Positions 12,266 to 24,707 of a stretch of 64,000 nt of DNA are shown in pieces (the stretch's first letter is position 1; the number at the start of each line of letters is the position of its first letter). The DNA comes from Eunapius fragilis (Eukaryota; Porifera; Demospongiae; Spongillida; Spongillidae). The notes below the pieces were generated by a model. The model saw only the letters and a list, made by a program, of their open reading frames with translations, searched no databases and was not told the DNA's origin. The translations under genes and the position numbers were made by a program. The stretch spans positions 6,030,970 to 6,094,969 of the forward strand of contig OY811977.1 of the NCBI GenBank assembly GCA_963681505.1, given 5' to 3'.

Positions 12266-13159
12266 TATGAGCACATATACAGATAGCACATTTTTAATTT
12301 GTGAGCTGCATGATAGGCCTATTTGTTTAAAGATATTAGACTGGTTTATTTTCTGGGGGAAATGGTCTGGTTAAAACGGTACAACCGGGCTGGAGGCAAC
12401 GGCCCTACATTTGACCGATGGTAGTTCTGATATGATACATATGAGAATGAAATTTGTCCCGTAAACGTTTCTGATGCGAGGGGAGAGGTTAACATCCAGG
12501 GTAACCAGCCCCTAATCCCTAGCTAGATACGTACCTTCCGCCGCACTGCGGGGACCGGTGCATCAGCGATGCGACCGCGCGACTTGGACCCATGCGAAGC
12601 ATCCATCACTATGGATTAGAAAGAAAGCCGACGTCCAGCTTGGTTGAGCTGTTACCATGTAACCAATCGTGAGGAAGTTATACGGCGGCCATCTTCTGGG
12701 TCCATTCACCCTGCATTGCACAATAAGGCTTTTTATTTTCTTTCTCTGGCTTAATTCTTCTGTACCATAATTACGCCCACGTTTTATTGCCGTCCGTAGA
12801 TGGGCGTGGCCCGACGGTATGGGTGTGTTTGAGATAGAGATCAGGCAGAAACTTATACAACAAATACACGAATTCACTACCATAGCTAGTGTTTGTGTAT
12901 GTGTGGATCAGATACTTATATAACACTCCATCTGATAGTTATTTTCACATTATCCCAAGTTTAAAAATACAATTCTCCTAACCACTGTATGGCCAAGGGA
13001 AACTGCTCAAAGTCTCATGCATGCCACCTGTCAGCAAAATGTATGACCAACTTTTATCCTCACTTTGATGCAACACAACTCAAAGCATTCATTTCACGGA
13101 GGATCATTATTTGAAGATCCATATATATGACTTAACTGTATATAATTATTTTACCCCTT
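12266..13159. other. Mostly non-coding, one weak minus-strand exon candidate
   Basis: A minus-strand stretch at about 12705-12795 reads KRGRNYGTEELSQRKKIKSL, ending at a possible donor, and could be an exon. GCGGCCATCTT at 12685-12695 resembles a YY1-type promoter motif. Neither is firm. Confidence 0.3.
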
Positions 13160-13319
13160 TCTCGTATCCTGGAGATTGTGCTGTGATCCCAAAAGCTGCG
13201 TCAATTGTGGCCAGTACCCTCAGCACTGATGCCTTCGAGGCCATGAAGGAGAACATTGAGTACAATGGTGTGGATTATAGGGTCACCCACACCTGCCAGG
13301 AAGCTAGGTGGACGTGTCC
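13160..13319 (+). CDS. Isolated exon-like fragment, unknown
   Basis: Plus-strand stretch reading CAVIPKAASIVAS, TDAFEAMKENIEYNGVDY and RVTHTCQEAR. Its composition is clearly protein-like in otherwise non-coding DNA. A donor-like AG/GTGGAC follows the last motif at about 13308. I do not recognise the family and cannot place neighbouring exons. It may be a captured or decayed exon. Confidence 0.35.
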
Positions 13320-13404
13320 AAGAGTTGTCCCACATCATTGGTTTGGGAGGAGGAGAAGAGGGCTGTGGTAGTGTTGGGCTGTTTCATCTAATACTAGGCT
13401 TTGA

Positions 13405-13555
13405 TATAGTGTGAAGGGGGAGGGACCTGTCCACAGGTTTGAAGGGGGGAGGGTCCAGACTGGTATGAAGGGGGAGGGACCAGTCTCACTAGTATGAATA
13501 ATTCCCACTGGTATGAAGGGGAGATCCCTCTGGTATGAAGAGGGATCCCTGGTTG
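13405..13555. repeat. Degenerate GGTATGAAGGGGGAGGG minisatellite
   Basis: Five or six irregular copies of a TATGAAGGGGGAGGG-like unit. Confidence 0.7.
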
Positions 13556-14519
13556 AAGTGTAAACCACAATACATCCAGTGCTTACCACAAGTACATATG
13601 TATGGACCCATCATAATAGATCAGTCCTACATGTATTACTTAACATACACTACATGATCACCCTCATCATCCAACAACAACCACACAAACACACACACAC
13701 ACACACACACATGTGCACACACACATGCACACACAGACAAAGAACAATAGGACCAATGATGGAACGGTACAACATACAACACACATGTGTATTCATACAC
13801 CTTGTACATATACCAAATATCAGTCGCACTGCTATCACTGAACCCTGCACATGTACGGGAGAGCAGGGACTCTACTTCTACATCGGTCGGATGCTCCACG
13901 TGATTAAGGACGGGTTTTTATAATTTATTTCATTGTGCAGTGTTACACGTTTATTTTTTATAATCTCGTGCACACTCTTCCGTTTAGGGAAACACTTTAC
14001 CAAACCAGGAACCTTGAAGTTGAGAGAACACAATACATGCCCTAAATACGCTGAAGCGGTTGAAGTTACGAAACTGGAAGACTCAGAATTCGTTCAATAA
14101 ACAGCCATTATTTATTCGTTTGCCAACTTGTAGAAGTCCAATTTGTCATTAAATTTGTATTTGTACATTACATACTTGCTTAGTACTACTTGACAAAGAC
14201 GAGTGCTTGTTCTTAACAGCCTTGGGTACGTTGGAAAATTTAACAAACGGTATATTAACATGCGTTTCTGTGGATAATTCCACTTTAAGGAGCGTTAAAC
14301 TCTTTAGGGAAGAATACATTACAAAGCACCTAGTGAAACCAAATAGATAATGCTTATCAAATTTTCACAAGAACAGTCCTGAATACTCTATTTTGGCCAT
14401 GGCAAACGCATACGAACACAACCGGTGCCAGGTATGCGGCCATTATACTTTTAGCCGCATTACTTTGGCGGGAGCGGGAATAATTAATACAGCCGCTTTG
14501 GCCCATATTACGTTCTTAG
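13556..14519. other. Gene-free stretch
   Basis: Contains a (CA)n run at 13690-13735 and otherwise AT-rich sequence. No gene is supported. Confidence 0.4.
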
Positions 14520-14632
14520 AAGTTCTTTGCGGCAGTCGGTTTTGGCAGGTTGTTCTTTGCGGCAGTCGGAGGTTTTGGCAGGTTGTTCTTTGCGGCACTC
14601 GGGGGTTTTGGCAGGTTTTGGCAAGTTTAAGG
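14520..14632. repeat. About 33-base tandem repeat
   Basis: Three copies of TTCTTTGCGGCAGTCGG followed by TTTTGGCAGG, with small length differences. Confidence 0.85.
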
Positions 14633-14928
14633 TAATTCATGCCACATGCAGCCCATAAATGTGCATCCATGCATATGTAATCTGCTGTCTCTGTTAAATG
14701 TGCGCAGTGGAACAGTTGATTTGAGAGCTGAAGGGCGGAAATAAATATCATAAAGAAATCTGAATCACAAGGTAACAAATACCCTGATATACACGGTCTC
14801 CATTTTTGGTTGCATATAGATCAGAGGAGGTGTAAGCTGTAACGGAACTCTGTTGTCTGTAAAGGTAAGAACCATATGGTAAACACATTTCAAGTATACA
14901 TTACATCTATTCAGCTATAGGGTTATTA

Positions 14929-17900
14929 ATGGCATCTATGGGTACAAATGTCAACTGTGGATTTGCACGTGTTGCAATGAAAGAACTTTCAGAGAATGTA
15001 TGCGAGTTTAAACTGCTCTTCCAGCATCCACTGCAGATATCAGATGAATACTTTGATTCTAAGTATGGGGGGAAAAAGTCAAGTAGGTATATTGTACAAT
15101 GCAATCAGATTAAGGCAGCGTTTTTGAAACGATGGCAGCCATCAAATGCTAGAGATGATTACTTAGCAATATTTTCACTGCTACAATGGGATCGCTTAGC
15201 CCAAACCGAAAGAGTAAAACACAGATTAGAAAAGTGCAATGCATGCTTCTCTAACTTTTATGCAACTCAGGAAAGTTTTCCATTGAAGCTGTGCTACACA
15301 CCATGTGAGATTTACATCAATCTAGCACATGATGTAACACAAGATACATTTCTAGCAGTAAGCCTGGAAGCATTGAATAATATATCATTAAATCGATACA
15401 ATGTCAGCTACCCAGACATGCTCATAAAGCACAAATTTGTAGACGAACACAGAACAAAGTCTGACATTAAAAAAGAAGCGGAGGTCATAATGAAGAAATG
15501 CAAGAGCTCAATAGAGAAAGAGCTTGATAAAACTGTACCAATAATTCGTATGAAAGAAAATGAGTCTAAAGCAAGCTACAATCGGAAAAGAATTGCACAA
15601 TATTACACAACAACACCCGCTTCAAAAAAGAAAAAGATGTCACACTCACCTAACTTTGATGGGGTACAGTGGGACAAGGAGAGAGTACTTAAATATCTGC
15701 AAGAAGTAGAAACCAAAGATGAAAAAGTTGTTTGGAGTACAGTGGCACAGGAGCATGGCATTGAAGGACATAATAAAGGACAAATACTGAAAGAATTTGC
15801 AGCAAAAAATGGAATCAACACAGCAAAAGTAAGTGCATGTATTGTAACAAAGCATACACAAAAAGCTAAAAAGAAATTCCCTGGAGGGAAAGTCTCAATC
15901 CCAGTGCCTCCAACAACTGAAGTTATCACAGTTGCATGGAAAAAAATGGTTGATTCCGGAGAACTAATGTTAGGCATACCATGTTCACCTTATACCATCA
16001 CAAGTTATAGAAATGACAAGGGGAGGATAACAGTTGAACACAAGAAAATAGAAGGTAGAAAGATTCCATTACATGATGTGCGATCCACGCTTTTAGACAA
16101 AAACAGGAAACATACATGCATATATACAGTGATTCAAAACTTGATGGTATGGGAATTGAGGATTTGCAAAGTGCTATTAGGTTGTTTAGACCACACTTAG
16201 ATGAAAATGTTAAGCATTGAAGAGCACAGTGTACACGGACATTGGCATTTTGGCATGACCATGCCACCATTTTAGGACATGGGTACATATTAATGACTGT
16301 GCATGTCATATATGATACAGCTGTATTTATGCAAGAGACAAGAATGGCAACATTCAAACTGTAGTTGAAGAACCATTTTTATACCTGTTTGGTCTAAATT
16401 CATCCACAACAGAAGACCAAGCAGGACTCATAGAAGACAGGGTGGAATGCTTAAGCAGGCTTAATGATCCAGTGATAGCATCAAATGGAGTACCTGTTCA
16501 CAATGTCGTTAGATTCTTCGTTGGTGACCATCCTGCCCAGCGGTTTGAAGGAGGTACACAAGTTGGAGGTACATATAAATGTGGAGCCTGTGGATGCAAG
16601 GACAAATTAATGGATGATCAAGCCCATGCACTGCACTGCAAGACCCGCTCATTACAGATTTGCAAGCACTTGCAATTTGAGACAAGTTGGGTAAGGTACC
16701 ATGTAAAGTAAAGCCTCTATATGTACATGTACCTGATCTCCTTGTCAATGACATTCGAAAGGAGCTCAATGCTCGAAAAATACATGTGGATACCACACAA
16801 CCACGTGATGAGCTACAGAAAATCCTGTAACAAATCTTACAAGGTGTACAAAGGGTTTCCCTCATTGCTGTTGCTTCATCCAGAAAAACAGCTGAAGGAT
16901 ATTAATTTAGAGCATTACACAATCCTTGCATGTGAACCCCTACATGATCTAAAGTGCCATTTACTCAACCTATTCAAAGAACTTCCAAGTGTACTTCCAT
17001 CTTGCAATCTTGAATGTGTTCAATGTATTGAAAAGTGCCTATTGCGAGAAAAAAAGAAAGCAGCCGAATTACTTGCAACTGCAATACAAGTTTACCAAAA
17101 CTTACAAATTTCCAGTCTGCAAATCAGACTGGAAAGTAAGGGCACTTGTAGAATCTATTGTAAGAATCTCCGAAATTATATATGCTAATGAGACTGAACG
17201 CTCCCCCAAAATGGTTCTGCGTCTATATAACAATGTTTGGCTCCATCATGAGCTCTGTTATGATATTTTTCAAACACCACAATCAAGAAATGCATTATTT
17301 GGTCTCTACTTACATTCAATAAGTAGGCATGTGGCAGAGCAGTATGAAATTGTATACCTAAGATCAGCCAACACTGAAAATCAAGAACGATTATTTGGGA
17401 AATGTCGACGAACAGCAGAGAGTGTTACAAACAGACACCCAGCAAACATCATCACTAATATAATGCTCAGCATGCAAGCAAAACAGATAGGTACTGCAAC
17501 AAAAGTGAATAATGACACAATTGTAAGCAAAGCAGCAAAAGGCAAGCCAGAATACACTGGTACACACATTCCAATTGTATTTGCGACTGCACATAGGGAC
17601 AGCTGCCAAGCCCATCTCGAAAAAATAATCCCATTTTAAATACATGGAGAGAACGTTTGGTGGACAGCAACAGAAAGTGAATACATCTTTAGTGATGGTG
17701 TAGACTCACCTAATCATCCCCTACCAGAACTTCTTCACTTTCGTGATAGTAGCCTACTTGATGTCCAAAGGCAAAGAATTCAAAGTTGGAAATCTATCAT
17801 GGAAAATAACACCACACTGCCAATACCTTACATCAAGATATATGGATATGATGAAGAATTGCTTTATACAAAGGAATTCTCACAAGTCACCATACCTGAC

Positions 17901-18519
17901 AGCCAAAGTTTAGGTTCTGATGAAACACCAGAAGCCATCAACAGATCTCTAGATGTCTTCAGTGAGCAGACATCTTCACATGATACTGGTCAACAGGAAT
18001 TGGCAATAACACATTATGACCCACAAAAAAGTACCAGCAATGCTTCTACAAATGCTACAGACATAACCTTTTCTAAAGACAACAGTAAACAATTTTCAAC
18101 AACTGAAGAACAACCCATAATAATGAACACTAATGCTGTAGAAATAAGCAGCAATAATCACACATCTCAAATATATATCAGGTTTCGAAACAAAATTAGG
18201 CTAAGCAATAGCCAACTGTATTGGAGTCACAAAGGAAGTGCAACAACTTGATACACTAAGAAAAGATCTAAAAATCCTAAAACATAGTCATCTGCCACAA
18301 GACAACGAGGACTACCAAAAATACAGATGCCTTTTATCAGCAAAGGTTACAGCTCTGCATAGAGAGTATTGTATGTCGCTAAAAAAACTTGAAAAAGAGT
18401 TCTATATGACTCATGGACGTGTCCCTAACTCAGAAAAAGATTCAGAGACTTGGATCAATTTGATATCAAAAAGAGACTATGCCAGAAAGCTACTTCTTAC
18501 GTGGGACAATATGGCATAA
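14929..18519 (+). pseudogene. Large gene of an unnamed repeated animal family, broken
   Basis: The longest open piece (14929-16200, 423 residues) begins MASMGTNVNCGFARVA. It has a basic cluster (ASKKKKMSH) and several short motifs of a long protein that I recall as uncharacterised and multi-copy in cnidarian, sponge and fish genomes. Downstream pieces keep the family order: a WHDHATILGHGY motif near 16240, a Cys-rich YKCGACGCKDK near 16575-16640 (probable zinc site), a conserved block with TENQERLFGKCR near 17370-17410, and a lysine-rich helical tail (18238-18519). About six breaks separate the pieces, so this copy is not functional. No terminal repeats were recognised, so its element class is open. 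Its biochemical role is unknown. Confidence 0.6.
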
Positions 18520-18838
18520 GCTACTATGTGTGGATTGTCCTGCATTTCTGTTCCAAAACAATAACAATTTGATTTGCACATTTCTAGAGCATATTTATTA
18601 TACAATATTTTGCTTATAAGCCACCAGGCGGGCTAAAAATAGAACAAACACTTGTGGTAAAATTAAATGTTAGCTAGTATCTAGTTTTAGTACCCAATAG
18701 TATATTTACCTTTGCATTATGAACACACTCCGTTCTATTAGATTAGGCTTAGTCGGGCCACGCCGAGTAGATTGGGCACGCAGATCGAAATACTGCCTAT
18801 TCAGACTAGTCTCGTCCCCAGACCCAGATTCCCAATAA
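18520..18838. other. Intergenic spacer
   Basis: About 320 bases without a gene between the broken family member and the DUF6589 gene. It probably includes the promoter of the latter. Confidence 0.5.
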
Positions 18839-21800
18839 TTGCGGGTGGATTACATCACCGCTACGTGGAAAGTGGGTCTGGGAAATAAGAACGACGCACT
18901 TGTTCCGAGCGTCCCTCAATGTTTATGTCCAAAAATAGTACGGCAATCTAAATTTAGAACTAATCTCGCACAATTAGAAAGCAATAAGCGCTATCATTTC
19001 CGCATGACTACGCGTGTTATGTATCGTTGCAAGATATGCTTGTCGCCCGTGCTGCTTCGGAAGAAGAGAATGAGACTGGATGTGCTCTCCTCTTCCTTCG
19101 TCAGGCAGGGTATTGCAGAACTAGCTTGTAAGCAAGGCAAAAGCTCTGATGAAGTGAAAGAGTTCTCGAAAGGTTACGCCTGTATTAGCTGTTTTCGAGC
19201 AGTCGGCAGATGTGTAATGCTAAAAGAAGCAGAATCTCAGCTTGTGAACAAGCTTTCTGCATCGCGGCCTGTGGAAATAGATGGATCTCTACAGGCGAAG
19301 TGTTGTACGGCAGGTACAAAGAGATCAGCTGGTTCCGTGGAAAGATCAATGAAGGTGAATCACCACCTCTGTAGTCATACTTTGTACATTCACTTGCTAT
19401 GCGTTTACATGTAGGTTGTTGTGACCAACCATGGTTACGAAAAGAGGTACACACTTTCACCTTCCAAGCAAGGGCTTGGTCTGTCCCTAGGACGCAAATC
19501 CTGGAAGGCTTTTGCAACAAATGCATTTCAAACAGCCGGTGTTTTGAGGCAGCACTTATTTAAAAGGATGCTGATTGAATTGAGAGTCGAATTTCTGCGT
19601 CTTTCATCTGATTCTACCCTTCTGACAACAGATTATGAGAATTTAAAACAGTTTGATTGGGATAAACTGTATACCACAATACAATCTAAAGCACCACTTC
19701 TTCATGGTGTCCTGGAAGCCTGTATCCCACAGAACAGCAGAATGAAGAAGTGTGTCATTGTTATGTGCACAGTCATGCTAATAAAAACTCATCGTCGACA
19801 TACTGTTGTACAAGCCATGGTCTCACTTATTTTGCATTCAGGCCATACTGCTAAACAAGTGAGTTTTAATGGCCATTTGTTATAATATTATATCCTAAGA
19901 ATTCAGGTTTACTGTCGGCTTCAAAACTTGGAATATGTCTCATGCAGCAGTGTGGCTACATGGTCATTGATTGACCAACTATGTAGAAATCACGATGAGA
20001 TAGTTAAACGCTGGAGTCACTCATTGGAAAAAACTATACCAACTGATCATGTTAGTCTTTTTTCCCCATGTTGTTAATAATTATGACTTAATTTTTTTAA
20101 GGGCTATGCAACTGTAATCCAGCAAACATATACCCAGTGCTCATCAGACACTTCTCAAACATCACACAACAACAGCGTTTTGTCAGTGTTTGGGTCTCCT
20201 ATGGTATTACCAGTCACAACTGCACACTCCTGTGATGAATCATCAATTTATCAGTCACCTAGTAGTCGTGATGATTCACCGTTTGGGGTTATTTTGGGTA
20301 ACAAACCTCCAGGTAGTGTACTAAACTGGTACCTATAAAAATGTAATTATATAGGCGGTGCTACACCTGATGATACACTGTCAGCAGCATCATCACCAGT
20401 GTATGGTATGTACTTTGCAACGAACCTCATCAAATTGTTACATGCATAATCAAATGTGTATGCAGGCCTCTTGGCTGAGAGCTCGTCAATGCTTGAACCT
20501 TCAGTTGAATGTTCTACACCTTGTCATGATGGTTTGGACGGTCATGTTGATCTCAACATGCTTATGTCACCATGTGCTCTGCCACGTATATCCAACTTTA
20601 GTGGGACACCAGATGCAGTCATGATTTATGGTATGTCAGTCATAACTGCTCAGCTAGGTGTATTATATATTCTCTTGCAGGTCAATCTGATAAATCAGAT
20701 ATCTACCAGTCGCCAAGTAGTCCAGATGTTTCACCTCTCAGTGCAATGCTTGACAACACAGCACAAGGTAGTATACATATAGCTTGTAACAATTCTACAT
20801 ATATAAATATTGTTACATAGGTGCAGCTGCTATACCTTCAGATACACTGTCAGCAGCATCATCACCAGTGTATGGTATGTACTTTGCAATGAACCTCATC
20901 AAATTGTTACATGCATAATCAAATGTGTATGCAGGCCTCTTGGCTGAGAGCTCGTCAATGCTTGAACCTCCAGTAGAATGTTCTACACCTTTTCATGATG
21001 GTTTGGACGGTCATGTTGATCTCAACATGCTAATGTCACCATGTGCTCTGCCACGTATATCCAACTTTAGTGGGACACCAGATGCAGTCACGATTTATGG
21101 TATGTCAGTCCTAGCTGCTCAGGTGCATTATATATTCTCTTGCAGGTCAATCTGATAAATCAGATATCTACCAGTCGCCAAGTAGTCCAGATGTTTCACC
21201 TCTCAGTGCAATGCTTGACAACACAGCACAAGGTAGTATACATATAGCTTGTAACAATTCTACATATATAAATGTTATTACATAGGTGCAGCTGCTATAC
21301 CTTCAGATACACTGTCAGCAGCATCATCACCAGTGTATGGTATGTACTTTGCAACGAACCCCTGCAAATTGTTACATGCATAATCAAATGTGTATGCAGG
21401 CCTCTTGGCTGAGAGCTCGTCAATGCTTGAACCTTCAGTTGAATGTTCTACACCTTGTCATGATGGTTTGGACGGTCATGTTGATTCATCAATTCTATTG
21501 TCACCATGCACTTCACCATGTACATCCAACTGTAGAGGGACACCAGATGTGGCATGGATTCTGGTACGTAGACAGTAGCTGTGGGGGCACCCCGGACCTG
21601 TGTTCGGGGGCTACCCTTGAAAGTGGGTTTTCCACCCACGTCCCCTTTCTCCACCTTTCTCACATCCTCTACCATGTATCCCATAATGGATGCCGACGCG
21701 GGGGGGGGGGGGGGGGGGGAAGATTTTGGGGGCCCTGATCGTGTTTACTATTACTGGAACTTCTATCTATGCACCTGTAGACCACAACACTAATAAAAAA

Positions 21801-23735
21801 CGTGTTTGTTACTCAGTCCATCTTGTCACCACATCTATCAGGTAAGTGTAGGAGGATTTTTTTCACTACTTGTAGCATGTTACCTTATTTTACTACATCC
21901 ATTTAGACAATGAGGCTTCATCGGAAGGAACCATGTCTATTCCACCACCTAGTGATCATGATGACACAGCTCCAACTGATTTGGAAGAGTGGTGTGGGTT
22001 TCGTTTGGTGGGAGATAATATTGATAAAACTGTTGGACCAAGAGATATGATAATAATCAGTCAAAGTCACTTCACTATTTCCATGTTTATGCAGTGAAGG
22101 ACCGAGTGGATGTGCGTCATCTTTCACCCAGTGTCACAATGCTTAGTCCTGGTGATATGGATGTTACAAAGTTTCTTCCATCTGCTGAAGATAATGATAC
22201 CCTACTAGCTAGTTACAAAGTATTGATGGCAAGGGTGATAACGAAGCATGTACCAGGTCTTGCGCACCTATCACCTTTGATTCCGAACATCCGTCATGCG
22301 CATTCTGATTCAATGTCCAAGAAATCAGAAGTGGTATGTTCAGCACACTGACATGTACATGGTGAATGGTTTACACTGTGTAATTTGGTTCATAGGTGCC
22401 CCTTGGAGTTTTGCTGAAGAATGAGAATAAATTAGATGACATGGTGGAAATAATGGATGAGCTGCAAAAATAATTCCCAGCAAAACAACAGTCCAGGTCT
22501 TTGATGATGGCAATGGTGATGTTGAAAGAATGGAAATCCATCATTTGAGTCCTATTGTACTTGGTGGCGACCAACTGACAACAGCTCGTGCAATAGGAAG
22601 TCAGCGTATGAGAAAGAACTACACGCCGTCTGGTAGGGTTCATCCCAGTTACTGAAGACTGGCATACGAAAGTGTGCTTCATGAAGGCAAGTGATGGTGT
22701 CAGCCTGTGCATTCCATACTTTTAAACACATGATGTGTTAAAATATTGTCACCTGAGGAAAATGTTTCACCTTTATTAGGTTGTGTGGACTTGCCTGTAC
22801 AAGACGACATCAGGCTTGGATGTAGGGACTCTGAACCAGCTAAGAAATGTAATAAACAGAAGGAACATTAGCAAAGATCCCAGCAGTAATGTTAATGCTA
22901 GTGAAGACTTTTTGGAGGTTGTTACATCAGCACATATTGTGGCAGCAGCAATGGAAGTTTTAGGAGTCAGACAAGTGGCAGAACTTCAAGATTCTGTCAA
23001 ACAATCTTCTACACATGGTGACCAGCTGTCAGCCATCCAAGCCATTACGAATACGATCTGCAGTGAGTTTGTAAAAGTTCCAATTCATGAGCCACCAGCA
23101 AGAAGAAAAGAACTGAATGATCCCATACAGCAGTACGCTATGGAGACGATATTGATGGGGTTATTGTTTTTAGAATTTAAGGATGCCATCAGAGAAGGTG
23201 ATGGGGAACGTGTACTGAGATGCTGGAAGTACTTCATGCTTCTGTTTCGTGGTTCAAGGCATTTAAATTATTGCATAGAAGCTTTGCGCCTACTTGCACT
23301 CTATTATTAGGATTATCCTGCCACCTCGGTATGCTGCTCAAATGCTATGGGGAAGATTTATAAATACACATGGCCAGGAAGGGTGCAATGTATCAGCAGA
23401 CATTCACATGGAGCATCTAAACCGGCTTTGCAAGGAGTCCATATCACACCTGGGTGCCAATAAGACACCACATGCTATTGAAAGGGTAAGCAGAGCACTT
23501 TGACCCCTTTTTCTCATTTTGAATAATTATGATCGTGTGACCAATACAAAATCTTCACTGTCTCACACAAAACGCTCTGAAGAAGAAGATTTGATAACGC
23601 TTATTAACGAACTAGTCCAATGCAAGGCATTTACCAAAAAAAAACAGGGAGAAAACACTATGCCTTTCCGTCAATAGAATGCAACCATATAGTAAGTTCA
23701 ATAAATATGCCCACCTTCAAGACATGGATCAAAAA
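18839..23735 (+). CDS. DUF6589-family gene, many short introns, some frame changes
   Basis: The exon from 18839 to about 19354 carries a four-cysteine site (CKICLSP ... CISC). The exon 19415-19858 includes MVSLILHSGHTAKQ, and 19907-20050 continues VYCRLQNLEYVSC, both typical of DUF6589 proteins. A Ser-rich region of tiny exons follows (20102-20312, 20355-20405, 20466-20630 and repeats). Then come GGDQLTTARAIGSQR near 22560-22615, PVTEDWHTK near 22645, a likely GC-AG intron, VVWTCLYKTTSG from 22781, AIREGDGERVLRCWKY near 23190, QMLWGRFINTHG near 23340, HMEHLNRLCKES near 23410 and a tail to about 23735. The frame shifts near 22470 (beside an A run), near 22625 and near 23312. The function of DUF6589 is unknown; it is widespread in cnidarians, sponges and fungi and often multi-copy. 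Decay and assembly error are both possible. Confidence 0.75.
20355..21590 (+). repeat. Tandem exon-intron cassette inside the DUF6589 gene
   Basis: A cassette of about 466 bases holding four small exons and their introns is present at 20355-20820, 20821-21285 and, cut short, 21286-21590. The exons read DTLSAASSPVYG, LLAESSSMLEP..., QSDKSDIYQSPSSPDVSP and similar. Copies are nearly identical in both exons and introns, indicating recent duplication. Confidence 0.9.
21590..21790. other. G-rich insertion-like sequence in a DUF6589 intron
   Basis: Holds a run of about 20 G near 21699-21719 and GC-rich text unlike the surrounding AT-rich introns. It interrupts the third cassette. Confidence 0.5.
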
Positions 23736-24033
23736 ACAGATCTCTAAATATACAAAGAACAATTATCTGAGTGTATAACAACTTTTTTTATCACCCTTGT
23801 AACATATTATCCTGATCTCTGCATGGGTAGTGGAATAGGCAGCCATGGCTCATGGAGCCCCAGTGTCTACATACTTTATACATAGGCAGCTGCAGCTGGT
23901 TGCACCAATGGATATGATCTACAAATGCCCCAGTGACTATCTATAATGCAGCTGCTGTGCATAGATAAGGCCTGTGAACCACAAGGCAAACAACATGCAC
24001 CTATGTACATGTAGCTTATGTAAATACGTTAAT
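23736..24033. other. Spacer before the 2.68-kb repeat array
   Basis: No gene seen. Confidence 0.4.
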
Positions 24034-24541
24034 TGCTCTGGTTTCAGAATCCGCTACGAGCTCCTCAATGCATTGTTCACGGGGTCAAGTAGCTAGGTTG
24101 GGTGGAATGATCAACGTCATTATACCATTGAATGTATCACTTATTTATATGCAATGCAATTTTCAGTATGCTTTAATACTGAAAACGTCACATACTCACT
24201 CACTCAATTTGAAAAATGTTGATTATAACAGCACATGACATAATCCTCCAATAGACTCGCTGTCTATCAAATTCCCAACCAACACTACAGCCTCCAAACA
24301 CACCTCCCTTCCCTCCCTTCGGAATTCTTTGGTCCTCTAGCATGCATTTACCTGTTAAATTGTAAAGAGCATTTATATCAAGTAGTATAAGAAATAACAT
24401 GTAACCATTGTCAAACTAACCAACCTACTCTACACTGTGAAGGCTGCATTTGTATTAATTGCAGGTGATCACGGATTAAGATTCGGATGAGAAGATTCGA
24501 TATCAGAGATCAATTCTTTTTATCTACATGACACATTTATA

Positions 24542-24703
24542 ATGGTTATACATACATCACAGACACACTTTGATGTGATATCTTATCCTTTCTCGAGAAG
24601 AGGAAAGGCGTTCAATAACACCTGTAACTTAATATGTATCGACCACAAAGAAACCCTAAGCATTAAAGGAATAGACTTTCTTCAATTAAAAACGTGGCCT
24701 TAA
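24542..24703 (+). CDS. Family A exon, copy 1 (small beta-rich protein, 3' exon)
   Basis: Open stretch reading MVIHTSQTHFDVIS, FSRRGKAFNNTCN, then LQLKTWP and stop. The same stretch stays open in all five units while the antisense strand does not, which favours plus-strand coding. It aligns loosely with the last exon of family B/C (pattern SF-hydrophobic-TH-F/Y-V ... G ... C-N ... I-F). The true 5' splice site is uncertain; ACATCACAG just before ACACAC is one candidate. Upstream exons were not found. Confidence 0.4.
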   Translation: MVIHTSQTHFDVISYPFSRRGKAFNNTCNLICIDHKETLSIKGIDFLQLKTWP

Positions 24704-24707
24704 TAAT

